Assembly: GCF_029603155.1 (NCBI RefSeq)
Contig: NZ_JAPMUA010000004.1
Location: forward strand, 360,558 to 424,557
Length of the DNA stretch: 64,000 nt
DNA from: Galbibacter pacificus
Lineage (GTDB): Bacteria > Bacteroidota > Bacteroidia > Flavobacteriales > Flavobacteriaceae
Direction of reading: 5' to 3'
Positions 34,623 to 44,615 of this stretch are shown here, piece after piece (position 1 is the stretch's first letter; each line of letters opens with the position of its first letter). Below the pieces are notes generated by a model. That model searched no databases. It worked only from the letters and a program-made list of their open reading frames with translations, and was not told the DNA's origin. A program made the position numbers and the translations under genes.

Positions 34623-36314
34623 TTAGCTATTATTAAAAATCTGCTCTAAAATTTTCTTTGTTATTAAATAAGTTGGTTTTACGCCTGTTATACCCAATCC
34701 GCCAGATGCCAAGGTACTTCCTGTCTCCAATGGATTGTCTGAAGCATAATATGCATACCGTACTTTTACATCGCCTGAAATACTTTTGCGTATTTTGGAA
34801 GCCGATTGTATTGCCTTTTGGTAATGCGCCCCTTCCATTTCCAATCCGATTACGTTCCACGTACTGTCGTAAAAGAATTTCAGGATGTCCTTATTTTGCA
34901 AGGAGGTTCCCAGCACACTTATCATTGTTCCTTCAAAAACACGTAATCCATTTCCTTTAAAATCTTCGGCACAAAGTTCGTTTTTAAAAGGATAATTATC
35001 GGCTGTGCCTTCAAAGATATGCGCGCTCGGTATCATTAAATCGCCCTTCCCGCCTTCCAAAATACCCGCTTTTCCCATTATTGAAACCGAATCTATGTTC
35101 AGGAATATTTTATCTTCTCCTTTAACCCTGTAAGGTTTTAAAAATTCGTCTATGGTTTCATAGGCCTGTTCTCCAAAAGCATAATCCATTACAAACAGCA
35201 CGGGCATTTCATTTTTTGCTGCCTTGGCATCAAAAGTAAAATTTATTTTATCAAAATCAATCTTTGCCATATCAAAAATTTGCACATCAATATTCGTTCC
35301 AGATGTGTCGTCAATGCTTATCATTCCGTTCTTCTCGGCATATGCCTTTACTTTACCCCTTAAAAAACTGCTCTCCGGCTGGCTCAACATTTCAAATACA
35401 TCGTAGTCGTTTTTCTGTGCCGCAAATTCTTTTTTCAATACTGCGGAAGCAAAAATAGAGTTCATAACGCTGTGCATATTAGCGCTTATAATATGCAACG
35501 GGCGGTTTAACAGATTGTTCTTTTTTAGGATGCGTTTTATATTGTTGGCCCAAATTTCTCCGTGAATATGATGCCCCAGACGTTCCCTGAGCACGGGGCT
35601 AAACGTTATGGAACGTTTGTAACCATCGATTAATTCTTCGAGGGCTATTTTTCCCATCCAGTAAACAATGTTTAAAAAGCGTTCCGGATTATCTTTCGTG
35701 GCAAAAACCTTATGTGCCGCCAGACATTCTTCAAAAGTCCTTCCTAAAATACTGGCCGTATGGCTTAATGCAATTTCCCTTTCAGACTGGTTAAGTTTCT
35801 TTTTATAGGCCGCTTCTTCCAGTTTTTGCCAATCCCGGATAGTCTGACCTGTTTCTTCTATAAAAACACGGTCGGCTATTTTATGAGACTCGATAAACAA
35901 AAAAGTTAAATGGGTAAGAATATCGTATATGTCCGAACGCCCGCGGGTAATCTCAATATTCATCTGCTCCTCATCGATTCGGTAACAGTTTCTTCTTCTT
36001 TTTGGGGGGATAATTACATCAAAACTCGAATTTTTATAGCCTTCTTCTGATGTTAAGTTAATATATCTGCACTGTTCTATTCCAACGGGAAGCCTGTCCA
36101 GAATGTATACAAGCCCATTCAGTTCTGTTTTTGGTTCTGCGACCGAACCATATATTTCGGGACGCAATTGTAATAATGCTTCGCGTAGTGTTTCTCCCGA
36201 TACGCCCATAGGTTTGTAAAAGCCCCGATTAAAAAGATGTCTCATGGCGATGTACATTCGCTCGATGGCCCCTGAAGATTCTTGAGCCCTTGTTCTTGAT
36301 CTAATTTTACTCAT
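34623..36314 (-). CDS. DUF6909 protein with a nucleoside-phosphorylase-like C-terminal half
   Basis: A 563-residue cytoplasmic protein starting at ATG 36314 (MSKIRSRTRAQESSGAIERM). The N-terminal half is alpha-helical and specific to DUF6909. The C-terminal part shows the pattern of purine nucleoside phosphorylases: SIMGKAGILEGGKGDLMIPS recalls the GxAGxL..xxxGDxVIP motif, and GLEMEGAHYQKA (E492-Y498) followed by VRYAYYASDNP recalls EMEGAA and VRxxSD. No experimental role is known to me. Substrate and activity are open. Confidence 0.7.
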   Translation of the reverse strand: MSKIRSRTRAQESSGAIERMYIAMRHLFNRGFYKPMGVSGETLREALLQLRPEIYGSVAEPKTELNGLVYILDRLPVGIEQCRYINLTSEEGYKNSSFDVIIPPKRRRNCYRIDEEQMNIEITRGRSDIYDILTHLTFLFIESHKIADRVFIEETGQTIRDWQKLEEAAYKKKLNQSEREIALSHTASILGRTFEECLAAHKVFATKDNPERFLNIVYWMGKIALEELIDGYKRSITFSPVLRERLGHHIHGEIWANNIKRILKKNNLLNRPLHIISANMHSVMNSIFASAVLKKEFAAQKNDYDVFEMLSQPESSFLRGKVKAYAEKNGMISIDDTSGTNIDVQIFDMAKIDFDKINFTFDAKAAKNEMPVLFVMDYAFGEQAYETIDEFLKPYRVKGEDKIFLNIDSVSIMGKAGILEGGKGDLMIPSAHIFEGTADNYPFKNELCAEDFKGNGLRVFEGTMISVLGTSLQNKDILKFFYDSTWNVIGLEMEGAHYQKAIQSASKIRKSISGDVKVRYAYYASDNPLETGSTLASGGLGITGVKPTYLITKKILEQIFNNS

Positions 36315-36429
36315 AAGGTATTTTACTGTACAAAAATACAAGTTCTTTTTTAATTTGTGCACTTTTTATAAGGGTATACCTACATAATATCCTTATAATA
36401 AGATAACTAAGGCATAAAAAAGTGTGACT

Positions 36430-37923
36430 CTATGTTTGTTTTGTAAGAAAGTTGGCTATTTTTCTATCGTTTGCCAGCCGTTGTATTTTGTTTTGTCCTC
36501 CAAGCTTGCCCTGCGACTTCATATAGGCCGTGAACGCTCCTTCTTTTAAGGCCGTTATTTTTAAGCGTTGCAATACCTTCCCCTGAATTAAATCGAAATA
36601 ATAACTGTTTTGCCGCTGAAGGGATTCATCTAATTTTTCGGCAAAACCATGCATGTTGGACGGCTGCCTTTCAAATTCAATAAACCATTCATGGTATGGC
36701 AGTTCTTCCCCTTCGGGCGTTATTTGCGGTGCCACGGTAAACTCGTTGATGGCAACATTAAATTGCTGGGTGGCCTCTTTCATGGCCTGCTCCACTTCTT
36801 TTGCAATCACGTGTTCGCCAAATGCCGATATAAAATGTTTTATCCTACCGGAAACAATTATGCGGTATGGCTTAACAGATGTAAACTGAACGGTATCGCC
36901 CAAATTATAGGCCCAAAGTCCGGCATTGGTAGAAATAATCATTACATAATTTACGCCAACCTCAACTTTTTCAATGGTAATGCGTTCCGGGTTTTCATCA
37001 AAAAATTCATCGGCTTTTACAAACTCATAAAAAATACCAGCGTTGAGCAACAAAAGCATGCCCTTTTCTTTTTGAGAATCCTGATAGGCAAAAAAGCCTT
37101 CACTGGCAGGAAAAAGTTCAATACTGTCTACTTTCCTTCCTATTAACGATTCGAATTTTGCTCGGTACGGTTCATAATTAACGCCTCCGTATATGAATAA
37201 ATTAAAGTTTTTAAATACTTCGCCTACTTTTTTTGAAGTTTTCTGCTGAATCTTTTCAAAATACATTTGCACCCACGATGGAATTCCACTTATTACCGTC
37301 ATGTTTTCCGGAAGCGTTTCCGTTACAATGGCATCGACCTTGGTTTCCCAATCGTCTATACAATTGGTCTCCCAGCTCGGCATTCTGTTTTTTTGAAGAT
37401 ATCCGGGCACATAATGCGCCACGATTCCTGAAAGGCGGCCTAATTTTATGCCGTTTTTTTCCTGAAGTACCGGGCTTCCCTGTAAAAAAATCATTTTCCC
37501 GTCAACAAAATCGGCATTTCCGGTTTCATGAATATAGCTTAAAATGGCATTTCGTGCTGCTTGGATATGCTGGGGCATCGATGCTTTGGTAATAGGAATA
37601 TATTTGGCTCCCGAAGTTGTCCCGGATGTTTTTGCAAAATAAATAGGCTTTCCCTTCCAGAGAATGTCCTTTTTGCCATTTACGGCACGCTCCACATACG
37701 GTTTTAGGTCTTCATAATCGCGAATGGGAACTTTTTTTGTAAAATCGTTATAGGTGGCAATTGCTGCAAACTGGTGATCCTTACCAAACTGTGTTTCCCG
37801 GGCCTGCTCAATAAGTTTTTTAAATACATGGTTTTGGGCAGCTACCGGATTTGTTATCCATTTTGTGTTTTTAAAATGAATGTACTTTGCAAATATTTTG
37901 GCTGCAAACGATTTAAGGCTCAT
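36430..37923 (-). CDS. GH3-family acyl-adenylating enzyme
   Basis: A 497-residue member of the GH3 (auxin-responsive) family, whose plant members adenylate acids and join them to amino acids. The ATP-binding P-loop-like motif is YFAKTSGTTSGAKYIPITK near residue 95, and YGGVNYEPY and FPASEGFFAYQD follow. Bacterial GH3 proteins are common in Bacteroidota but their substrates are unknown. It lies six bases after the M23 peptidase gene on the minus strand. Confidence 0.88.
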   Translation of the reverse strand: MSLKSFAAKIFAKYIHFKNTKWITNPVAAQNHVFKKLIEQARETQFGKDHQFAAIATYNDFTKKVPIRDYEDLKPYVERAVNGKKDILWKGKPIYFAKTSGTTSGAKYIPITKASMPQHIQAARNAILSYIHETGNADFVDGKMIFLQGSPVLQEKNGIKLGRLSGIVAHYVPGYLQKNRMPSWETNCIDDWETKVDAIVTETLPENMTVISGIPSWVQMYFEKIQQKTSKKVGEVFKNFNLFIYGGVNYEPYRAKFESLIGRKVDSIELFPASEGFFAYQDSQKEKGMLLLLNAGIFYEFVKADEFFDENPERITIEKVEVGVNYVMIISTNAGLWAYNLGDTVQFTSVKPYRIIVSGRIKHFISAFGEHVIAKEVEQAMKEATQQFNVAINEFTVAPQITPEGEELPYHEWFIEFERQPSNMHGFAEKLDESLQRQNSYYFDLIQGKVLQRLKITALKEGAFTAYMKSQGKLGGQNKIQRLANDRKIANFLTKQT

Positions 37924-37929
37924 ATATTT

Positions 37930-38805
37930 TTATTGAAAATCTATGTAATTTGAAGGGTTTACCGGGTAGCCCTCGCTCCACAATTCAAAATGCAAATGGG
38001 GGCCCGTGGTAAGTTCTCCGGTATTGCCAATTATGGCGATTACCTGTCCCGCCTTGACCTGATCTCCTTGATGGACGCTCAATGCCGAATTGTGTTTGTA
38101 AACCGAAATTAACCCGGATTCGTGCTCTATTATACATACATATCCGGTTTCGGCAGTCCATTCGGCAAAAATTACCATTCCGTCGGCTACGGCCTTAATG
38201 GGCGTATCTTTTGGTGCTAAAATATCTACGGCATAATGTTTTTCTTGAATATTGTATTCTTGAGACAATGTTCCGTTGACCGGCGGAAAAAGGACAAAGT
38301 CTGAAGCACTTGTGGCCGATTGGAACAAATTGTATTTATCTTCCGTGGCAACGCGCTCCCTGAGTAGGGAATCTTGTTTGTTCGGACTCAAATTTGCGGT
38401 TATGGTATCCCTTTTAAATTCTTCAAACAACGAATCCTTATTAATTTCCTGTGTGTTTATTTCGCCTTTCAGTACTTTTTGGATTTTATCGTAATAAAGC
38501 TCATTGGCCCGTAAAGTGGCCGTAAGGGAATCGGTTTTATAAGTCAGGTCTATTGCCTGCCTTTTAAGGGCCGTAGACGAATATCCAGGTATGTATTCCC
38601 GCAATGGGGTAAAAGCAATAAGCAACGTTGTAAAAGCAATAAGAAAGACAGAGAAAAGTGTTCCAAGCACAAAAACATTGAGCCTGTTGAGTTTAAACGA
38701 AAGCTTCTCCTCAAAAGTATCCTCGTTTAAAATAACAAGCCTGTACTTGTGAAGCAGTTTCTTTTTAATCTGCTTTCTTTTTCTCTTTTTCTTCTTTTGT
38801 ATCAT
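37930..38805 (-). CDS. M23 family zinc metallopeptidase
   Basis: A 291-residue membrane-anchored peptidoglycan endopeptidase. A Lys/Arg-rich cytoplasmic start is followed by one TM helix (VLGTLFSVFLIAFTTLLIAF), a helical region, then the M23 domain from about residue 170. The zinc ligands are intact: HYAVDILAPKDTP (HxxxD) and HLHFELW (HxH). The start is ATG 38805; three codons upstream is a TTG. This contrasts with the degenerate domain of the EnvC-like protein at 8400. Confidence 0.9.
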   Translation of the reverse strand: MIQKKKKRKRKQIKKKLLHKYRLVILNEDTFEEKLSFKLNRLNVFVLGTLFSVFLIAFTTLLIAFTPLREYIPGYSSTALKRQAIDLTYKTDSLTATLRANELYYDKIQKVLKGEINTQEINKDSLFEEFKRDTITANLSPNKQDSLLRERVATEDKYNLFQSATSASDFVLFPPVNGTLSQEYNIQEKHYAVDILAPKDTPIKAVADGMVIFAEWTAETGYVCIIEHESGLISVYKHNSALSVHQGDQVKAGQVIAIIGNTGELTTGPHLHFELWSEGYPVNPSNYIDFQ

Positions 38806-38985
38806 TAAGGGCAAATATAATTATTAGCACCTTTTATATACATGAATTTGTTTTTTTTTAACGCTACTGAAGTTTACTTTTGCCTACATTTAAACTTGCA
38901 AAGTGGTAAAAGTGATGATTTTAAGAAAAAAGATGGTTTTTTGTATACATTTCTTATTACCTTTGTTGTCTAAAATTTATTTAAA

Positions 38986-39180
38986 ATGATATCATTAAAC
39001 ATTTTACTAGGAATTGTTGGTCCATGGCAAATAGCAATTGTTGTTATTTTAGTACTCCTTTTGTTCGGGGGAAAGAAAATACCGGAATTGATGCGTGGTC
39101 TTGGTAGCGGTATCAAAGAATTTAAAGATGCCTCAAAAGAAGAAGAATCAAATGTTGATCAGAAAAAAGAAAATAACTAA
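38986..39180 (+). CDS. tatA: Twin-arginine translocase subunit TatA/TatE
   Basis: A 64-residue protein. A short hydrophobic helix (PWQIAIVVILVLLLFGGKKI) with the conserved FGGKKIPELMRGLG hinge leads into an amphipathic helix and a charged tail. It forms the pore part of the Tat pathway for folded proteins. A TACCTTTG box at 38958-38965 may be its -7 element. tatC is not in the window. The Tat-type protein at 48109-48663 is a likely client. Confidence 0.93.
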   Translation: MISLNILLGIVGPWQIAIVVILVLLLFGGKKIPELMRGLGSGIKEFKDASKEEESNVDQKKENN

Positions 39181-39214
39181 TACATACCGTTAGTTGTTTT
39201 TTAAAATATGATTT

Positions 39215-39260
39215 AATCAAAAAGCCCATTTGCGATAAATTGCAAATGGGCTTTTTGATT
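39215..39260. terminator. Strong bidirectional terminator
   Basis: AATCAAAAAGCCCATTTGC pairs perfectly with GCAAATGGGCTTTTTGATT around an eight-base loop, between convergent tatA and the DUF4837 gene. Confidence 0.9.
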
Positions 39261-39277
39261 TATTTTCATAAAAGGTT

Positions 39278-40285
39278 TTATTTTTCGGCTTTTGCCAATT
39301 CCCCTTTGTCTTTATCGTCAAACTTAAGGGTTTTTAAAATGGCCTCCAGTTCAAACATATAATCACGTTTATTGGTGGACGGCGCAAAGGTAAACCCTTC
39401 AATTACCAGTAAACGGTTGTTCGGTTTGTCTTCAACAATGTAGTTAATAAACGGGCCGGCCATCATAAAGTTTTTTACTTCCCACATCCCTTTTGTCTCT
39501 ATGGCGTTCCTTCCGGCAATCTTTGCACTAAAAACATAAGGTGCATATGCTTTTTCGGTAATCATGTACATTCCTTCTTCCCTTCCGGGGACGTATTTTT
39601 GACCAATAGAATCGCGCATTTTAATAATGGCATCGACTCTTGTAGAATCGTTCGGTATGCTGTTTAGAGGCATTTCGTATACCAAAATATTCATGGTTCC
39701 CTTGCGTATTTGCCTTTCTATCCAGAAAAAGTTGTTCTCCTGTTTGGCAATTTTATAAATAGAGGGCATTGTGAGGGAAACCCCCAATTCTTCTTTCAAG
39801 GCCGTTTCCCTGTTAAGGGACCTTGTAAAGCGCTCTTGGCTTTCGCGGATGTCGTTCTTTTTAAAGGAAGCTATTATTTCTGGTGCCGTTTTGGCTACTT
39901 CCGCAATAAGTTCATCTTCGGTAGGGGCTTTAACAATGCCCACTTTTTGGGGCTTTGCATATAAGTCGTCTTTTATTCCGGCTACTTTAGAAGAATCTTT
40001 TTGCACCAATAGGATATTACGGCTATTTCTGGCAAAATCGGTAAATACTTCCGGGGGCATTTGGTGGATAGAGAAAAGCGGTTCTTCCCATGGAAGTCCA
40101 TCTACGGCGGCAGCATAGTATTTTCTTATAGAATCTCCTACCCTGCCTTTCCACATGTTGTTGTCTATTACTATTGCCAAGGTATTGATGGCCCCCACAG
40201 AATCCGGAAGGTATTTTTCCTGCTTTTTGTCTTTGCAAGACAACACTAGCAAAAATACCAGGCATCCCATTAAAAGTTTTTTCAT
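39278..40285 (-). CDS. DUF4837 lipoprotein
   Basis: A 335-residue lipoprotein with lipobox VLSC (Cys17). The body matches DUF4837: NTLAIVIDNNMWKGRVGDSI, SRNILLVQKD, and FWIERQIRKGTMNILVYEMP. The function is unknown. It lies 19 bases downstream of the lytic transglycosylase gene on the same strand, which suggests an envelope role. Confidence 0.85.
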   Translation of the reverse strand: MKKLLMGCLVFLLVLSCKDKKQEKYLPDSVGAINTLAIVIDNNMWKGRVGDSIRKYYAAAVDGLPWEEPLFSIHQMPPEVFTDFARNSRNILLVQKDSSKVAGIKDDLYAKPQKVGIVKAPTEDELIAEVAKTAPEIIASFKKNDIRESQERFTRSLNRETALKEELGVSLTMPSIYKIAKQENNFFWIERQIRKGTMNILVYEMPLNSIPNDSTRVDAIIKMRDSIGQKYVPGREEGMYMITEKAYAPYVFSAKIAGRNAIETKGMWEVKNFMMAGPFINYIVEDKPNNRLLVIEGFTFAPSTNKRDYMFELEAILKTLKFDDKDKGELAKAEK

Positions 40286-40304
40286 TGTTTCAGGTTTTTT
40301 GTCA

Positions 40305-41891
40305 TTAACATTTACATAGCACGAGTTTGGTGCCGGGTGTTAATTTACTACCGCTAATATCGTTCCATTCTTGGATATTTTTAATAGAAATTCCTGGAAA
40401 TTTTCTGGAGATGCTCCAAAGAGAGTCGCCACTGCGTACAATATATTCTTTTTGAGCCGTTTGGCTTGTCCTGCTTTTTGCTTGTTTTGTAGTTGCCGCA
40501 ATGGGCTTTTTAGGGTAAATAATTAGTCGTTGGCCCACACGGATATTATTGTTTCTCAATCCGTTCCAACGTTTAAGCTCGCTAACGCGCACCCCATATT
40601 TTTCGGCTATTTTACCAAGATAGTCGCCACTCTTTACACGGTACCGTATTTGCGCACTTGTTTCTACCAATTGTGGCAATGGTTTTTCTTTTTTCTCAAG
40701 TTCTTTGGCCACGCGCGAATAGATGGTATCTTCGTTGGCTACAAAACGACCAATGGCTTTCCTTGGAAGTCTTAAGGCGTAGCCTTCATCGTCTATGTAG
40801 GGGATAATGTCCAGCTTATAGGAAGGGTTGAAAAATTGCACTTGTTCCCTGTCAATTTGTAAATATTCTGAAATTTGATCGAAAGTGATTAGTTTCTTTA
40901 CATGGACAGTATCTGTTTCAAAATAATAGCCGCCCTCTTCTGATGCAAAATCATTAAAGCCGTGTTCTTTGGCATATTCCATAATATACATGGTAGCCAA
41001 AAAGGCGGGCACATACCCAGCAGTTTCACGGGGCAGGAACGGCCTGATATTCCAGTAATTGCTATAGCCGCCACTTCTTCTAATGGCTTTGTTAACATTT
41101 CCGGGGCCCGAATTATAGGCTGCCAATGCCAGATCCCAATCGCCAAACATTTCGTAGAGTTTCCCTAAATATTTACAGGCGGCCTCGGTAGACTTTATGG
41201 GGTCACTGCGCTCATCTACATAACTGCTAACATCCAATCCGTACATTTTTCCGGTAGGGAACATAAACTGCCAAATCCCGGTCGCGCCAACTCTTGATTT
41301 TGCCTTTGGGTTTAAAGCCGACTCAATAACCGCCAGGTATTTAATTTCCAAAGGAATATCGTAATTGTCCAATTGCTGTTCAAATAGCGGGAAATAAAAC
41401 TTGCTCCTGGCCATGACGCGGGTAAGGAATTCCCGCTTGTTTTTTAAAAACATTTTTATAACACTTTCCAAAGAGGGGTTGTATTCCACATTGAAAGGCG
41501 TTTTCTGGTTAAGCTTTGCCAACCTGGCCTTTAAAGTGTCTGTTGGCAAATCTATGTATTCTATTGGTTGGTAATCAAGGTTTGTTATATCTTGATAAAT
41601 GGTATCGTAAAGACCGGAGGCTAGGAATTCGTTTAGCCACATGCTATCTATTTTTTTAGCCTGCGGATGGTCTGCATATCCATAAATAGCCGTTTGCTTC
41701 TGTAAAGTATAGCGTTTTCCGTCTATTGTTACAGAATCTAAATCTTTTAGTAAATCATCTTCAACAATGCTCGTGGTATCGCTGGATACTTCCAGCTCTT
41801 TATCATTACGCTGCGTTGTTGGTACTAGTTGCTGGGCAAAGGCGAGGGAGCCAAAAGCACTGAATAACAGTGCCACACATACATGCTTCAT
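40305..41891 (-). CDS. Lytic transglycosylase with two LysM domains (MltD-like)
   Basis: A 528-residue secreted peptidoglycan lyase. After a signal peptide (ending FAQ) and a linker, the SLT domain at about 155-290 has the catalytic Glu in LAVIESALNPKAKSRVGATG followed by IWQFMFPTG. Two LysM peptidoglycan-binding modules follow near 410-455 (YRVKSGDYLGKIAEKYGV) and 480-525 (YIVRSGDSLWSISRKFPG). The layout is that of MltD. Confidence 0.93.
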   Translation of the reverse strand: MKHVCVALLFSAFGSLAFAQQLVPTTQRNDKELEVSSDTTSIVEDDLLKDLDSVTIDGKRYTLQKQTAIYGYADHPQAKKIDSMWLNEFLASGLYDTIYQDITNLDYQPIEYIDLPTDTLKARLAKLNQKTPFNVEYNPSLESVIKMFLKNKREFLTRVMARSKFYFPLFEQQLDNYDIPLEIKYLAVIESALNPKAKSRVGATGIWQFMFPTGKMYGLDVSSYVDERSDPIKSTEAACKYLGKLYEMFGDWDLALAAYNSGPGNVNKAIRRSGGYSNYWNIRPFLPRETAGYVPAFLATMYIMEYAKEHGFNDFASEEGGYYFETDTVHVKKLITFDQISEYLQIDREQVQFFNPSYKLDIIPYIDDEGYALRLPRKAIGRFVANEDTIYSRVAKELEKKEKPLPQLVETSAQIRYRVKSGDYLGKIAEKYGVRVSELKRWNGLRNNNIRVGQRLIIYPKKPIAATTKQAKSRTSQTAQKEYIVRSGDSLWSISRKFPGISIKNIQEWNDISGSKLTPGTKLVLCKC

Positions 41892-41969
41892 GAATCAATA
41901 TAAATTTACTTTTGGACGAACAATCTGTAAAAGTCGTATTTTTTTGAAAAAAAATCGCATCAATTTTGT

Positions 41970-42008
41970 TAAAAAAAGAAAGTCCTTCAAAAAAATTGAA
42001 GGACTTGT
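41970..42008 (-). terminator. Terminator of pgk
   Basis: AAGTCCTTCAA and TTGAAGGACTT form the stem. On the minus strand it is followed by TTTCTTTTTTT, placed 27 bases after the pgk stop. Confidence 0.85.
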
Positions 42009-42034
42009 ATTATTTTTATGTAAAATTTCTTTCC

Positions 42035-43225
42035 TTACGCAAGAATAGCAGCAATTCCGGGCAATGTTTTCCCTTCTAAGCTTTCCAGCATTGCACCACC
42101 GCCAGTCGATACGTAACTTACTTTATTTTCGAAGCCAAATTGTTTTACCGCCGCAACAGAATCTCCTCCGCCAACAAGGGAAAAAGCCCCGTTTTTGGTA
42201 GCTTCCTCTATAAATTTACCAATGGCTATGGTTCCTTTTGAAAAAGTTTCCATCTCGAAAACGCCGATCGGGCCATTCCAAAGAATGGTTTTTGATTGTA
42301 AAATAACTTCTTTGAAATTCTCTAATGTTTTAGGCCCGGCATCAAGCCCTTGCCAACCATCGGGAATTTCGTTTACCGGAGTTATTTGCGTTTCTGCATC
42401 ATTGTTAAAATCATCGGCGGCAATTACATCAACCGGCAAATGTACTTTTACACCTTTGGCCTCGGCTTCTTTTAAAATGCTCAACGCAAGTTCTTGTTTA
42501 TCGTCTTCGCAAATGGAATCCCCTATTTTGCCGCCCTGGGCTTTTATAAACGTATAGGTCATTCCTCCGCCAATAATCAAATGATCTACTTTGTCTAATA
42601 TATTTTCAATGATGGTAATTTTTGAAGATACCTTAGAGCCCCCTAAAATTGCCGTTACCGGTTTTTCGCCCGTTTCCATTACTTTTTTAATAGCTTCAAT
42701 TTCTTTTGCCAGCAGATACCCAAAGCATTTGTTCTGCCCAAAATATTTAGCAACGACCGTTGTGGAAGCATGTGCGCGGTGTGCAGTGCCAAAGGCATCG
42801 TTCACATAGATATCGCCCAATTTTGAAAGCTGCTCGGCAAAGGCCTCATCTCCTTTTTCCTCTTCCGCATGAAAACGGAGGTTTTCCAGCAATAAAACTT
42901 CTCCCGGCTCCAGGCTTGCTACCGCTTCTTCGGCTTTTCTTCCAATAGACTTGTCTACAAATTTTACCTGAACGCCAATTATTTCAGAAGCTTTTGCCAC
43001 TAAGTGCTTCAAAGACATATCGTCTCTTGCTTCGCCTTTTGGCCTTCCTAAATGGCTCATTAATACAGCGCTTCCGCCGTCTTCCAAAATTTTTATAATG
43101 GTCGGTTTGGCCGCTTCGATCCGTGTGGCGTCTGTTACGTTAAAATCGGCATCCAATGGTACGTTAAAATCTACACGGACAAGTGCTTTTTTATTTTCAA
43201 AATTAAAATCGTCTATCGTCTTCAT
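42035..43225 (-). CDS. pgk: Phosphoglycerate kinase
   Basis: A 396-residue glycolytic kinase that makes ATP and 3-phosphoglycerate from ADP and 1,3-bisphosphoglycerate. The signature KKALVRVDFNVPLD is present near the N-terminus and SHLGRPKG lies in the substrate domain. The nucleotide domain has GGSKVSSKI and the C-terminal hinge GGGDSVAAVKQFG. Length is standard. It is monocistronic, with its own terminator. Confidence 0.98.
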   Translation of the reverse strand: MKTIDDFNFENKKALVRVDFNVPLDADFNVTDATRIEAAKPTIIKILEDGGSAVLMSHLGRPKGEARDDMSLKHLVAKASEIIGVQVKFVDKSIGRKAEEAVASLEPGEVLLLENLRFHAEEEKGDEAFAEQLSKLGDIYVNDAFGTAHRAHASTTVVAKYFGQNKCFGYLLAKEIEAIKKVMETGEKPVTAILGGSKVSSKITIIENILDKVDHLIIGGGMTYTFIKAQGGKIGDSICEDDKQELALSILKEAEAKGVKVHLPVDVIAADDFNNDAETQITPVNEIPDGWQGLDAGPKTLENFKEVILQSKTILWNGPIGVFEMETFSKGTIAIGKFIEEATKNGAFSLVGGGDSVAAVKQFGFENKVSYVSTGGGAMLESLEGKTLPGIAAILA

Positions 43226-43420
43226 TATATACTAAGGTTAATTAAGCCGCTAATTTAATTATTTATGGGAAGGTAAGAAAAGAATGCGTGTTATATAAAG
43301 TTAAAACGGCATTAAATTTGTTGATTCCCGGCACCGTTAACGTTTAAGGTGCTTTTTAAAGCAAATAACACTTGTACAAACAAACAAGAAAGGTTACTTT
43401 CACGGCATAAAGTTGTTTGT

Positions 43421-44569
43421 ATGCTATTCAGCGAAGTTTTAGGCCAGCCACACATAAAAAAGCATTTAACATACAGTGCCGATAATGGCCGTATCCCGCA
43501 CGCACAGCTTTTTGTAGGAGCAGAAGGAAGCGGTGTTTTGCCCATGGCCGTAGCTTATGCACAATATGTTCTGTGTAAAAATACCGGAGCCGAAAACAAT
43601 ACGGGAAATGCTTCCTGCAATTTAAAGTTCGACCACCTATCTCATCCCGACCTGCATTTTGCCTTTCCGGTGGCGGCCAACGGAAAAATAAAGAAAAACC
43701 CCGTAAGCAGTCATTTTTTGGAAGAATGGCGCACATTTATAAAAGAACAGCCGTACGGAAATCTTTTTGACTGGTACCAAATACTGGAAATTGAAAACAA
43801 ACAAGGCCAGATTGGGGTAGATGAAGCGCAGGATATTGTAAAGTCGCTTTCTTTAAAAGCCTATGAAGGCGGTTATAAAGCCATGATTATCTGGATGGCC
43901 GACAAAATGAATACCGCTGCGGCCAACAAATTACTGAAACTTATTGAAGAACCACCCAATAAAACCTTTTTCATTTTAATTGCCGAAGACGAAGAGCAGA
44001 TAATACAAACCATACGCTCCCGTTGCCAACTATTGCATTTTCCGCCACTGGCAGAAGCTGTAATTACCGATGCGCTGCAAAAAAAAGGCCTGGATGAAAA
44101 CACGGCCCTAAAAATAGCACACCAGGCCAACGGAAATTATAACAAAGCAATTGATTTGGTAAACCGCGATTCGGAAGATCTGGTGTTCGAGAAATGGTTT
44201 GTTCTTTGGGTACGAAGCGCCTTTAAGGCACGCGGAAACAAGGCGGTTATTCACGATCTGCTTTTATGGAGTGACGAAGTGGCCAAAACGGGACGTGAAA
44301 CGCAAAAAAAGTTCCTTCAGTTTTGCATGGATGTCTTCCGCCAGGCAATGCTTGTTAACTATCAAGCCCAGCAATTGGCTTTTATGGATTTTTCTGCCGA
44401 AAACTTTCAACTGGAAAAATTTGCGCCTTTTGTGCACGGAGGCAATATTTTAGAAATTACCCGTGAATTGGAAGATGCTATTTATCATGTGGAACGAAAC
44501 GGAAACGGCAAAATAATTTTTACCGACCTTTCCATAAAATTAACCCGGTTGCTACATGCCAAGGAGTGA
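43421..44569 (+). CDS. holB: DNA polymerase III delta-prime subunit
   Basis: A 382-residue clamp-loader subunit. The start MLFSEVLGQPHIKKHL is typical and HAQLFVGAEGSG corresponds to the degenerate P-loop, which in delta-prime does not bind ATP productively. ADKMNTAAANKLLKLIEEPP is the conserved region before the SRC-type motif (RSRCQLLHFPPL). ATG 43421 is preferred over an upstream ATG because it gives the family start. Confidence 0.93.
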   Translation: MLFSEVLGQPHIKKHLTYSADNGRIPHAQLFVGAEGSGVLPMAVAYAQYVLCKNTGAENNTGNASCNLKFDHLSHPDLHFAFPVAANGKIKKNPVSSHFLEEWRTFIKEQPYGNLFDWYQILEIENKQGQIGVDEAQDIVKSLSLKAYEGGYKAMIIWMADKMNTAAANKLLKLIEEPPNKTFFILIAEDEEQIIQTIRSRCQLLHFPPLAEAVITDALQKKGLDENTALKIAHQANGNYNKAIDLVNRDSEDLVFEKWFVLWVRSAFKARGNKAVIHDLLLWSDEVAKTGRETQKKFLQFCMDVFRQAMLVNYQAQQLAFMDFSAENFQLEKFAPFVHGGNILEITRELEDAIYHVERNGNGKIIFTDLSIKLTRLLHAKE

Positions 44570-44615
44570 ATTAGATTGGTAAGAATGGTAGATGTTGTTA
44601 GACAAGTTAGATTGA

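Noticed and set aside
36649..37146. 165-codon plus-strand frame inside the GH3 gene
   Set aside because: It is antisense to a clear family member and has no signal, domain or regular codon pattern.
44570..44615. TTAGATTG-like short repeats between holB and the PIN gene
   Set aside because: The units are irregular and only 46 bases are involved; low-complexity sequence is enough to explain it.
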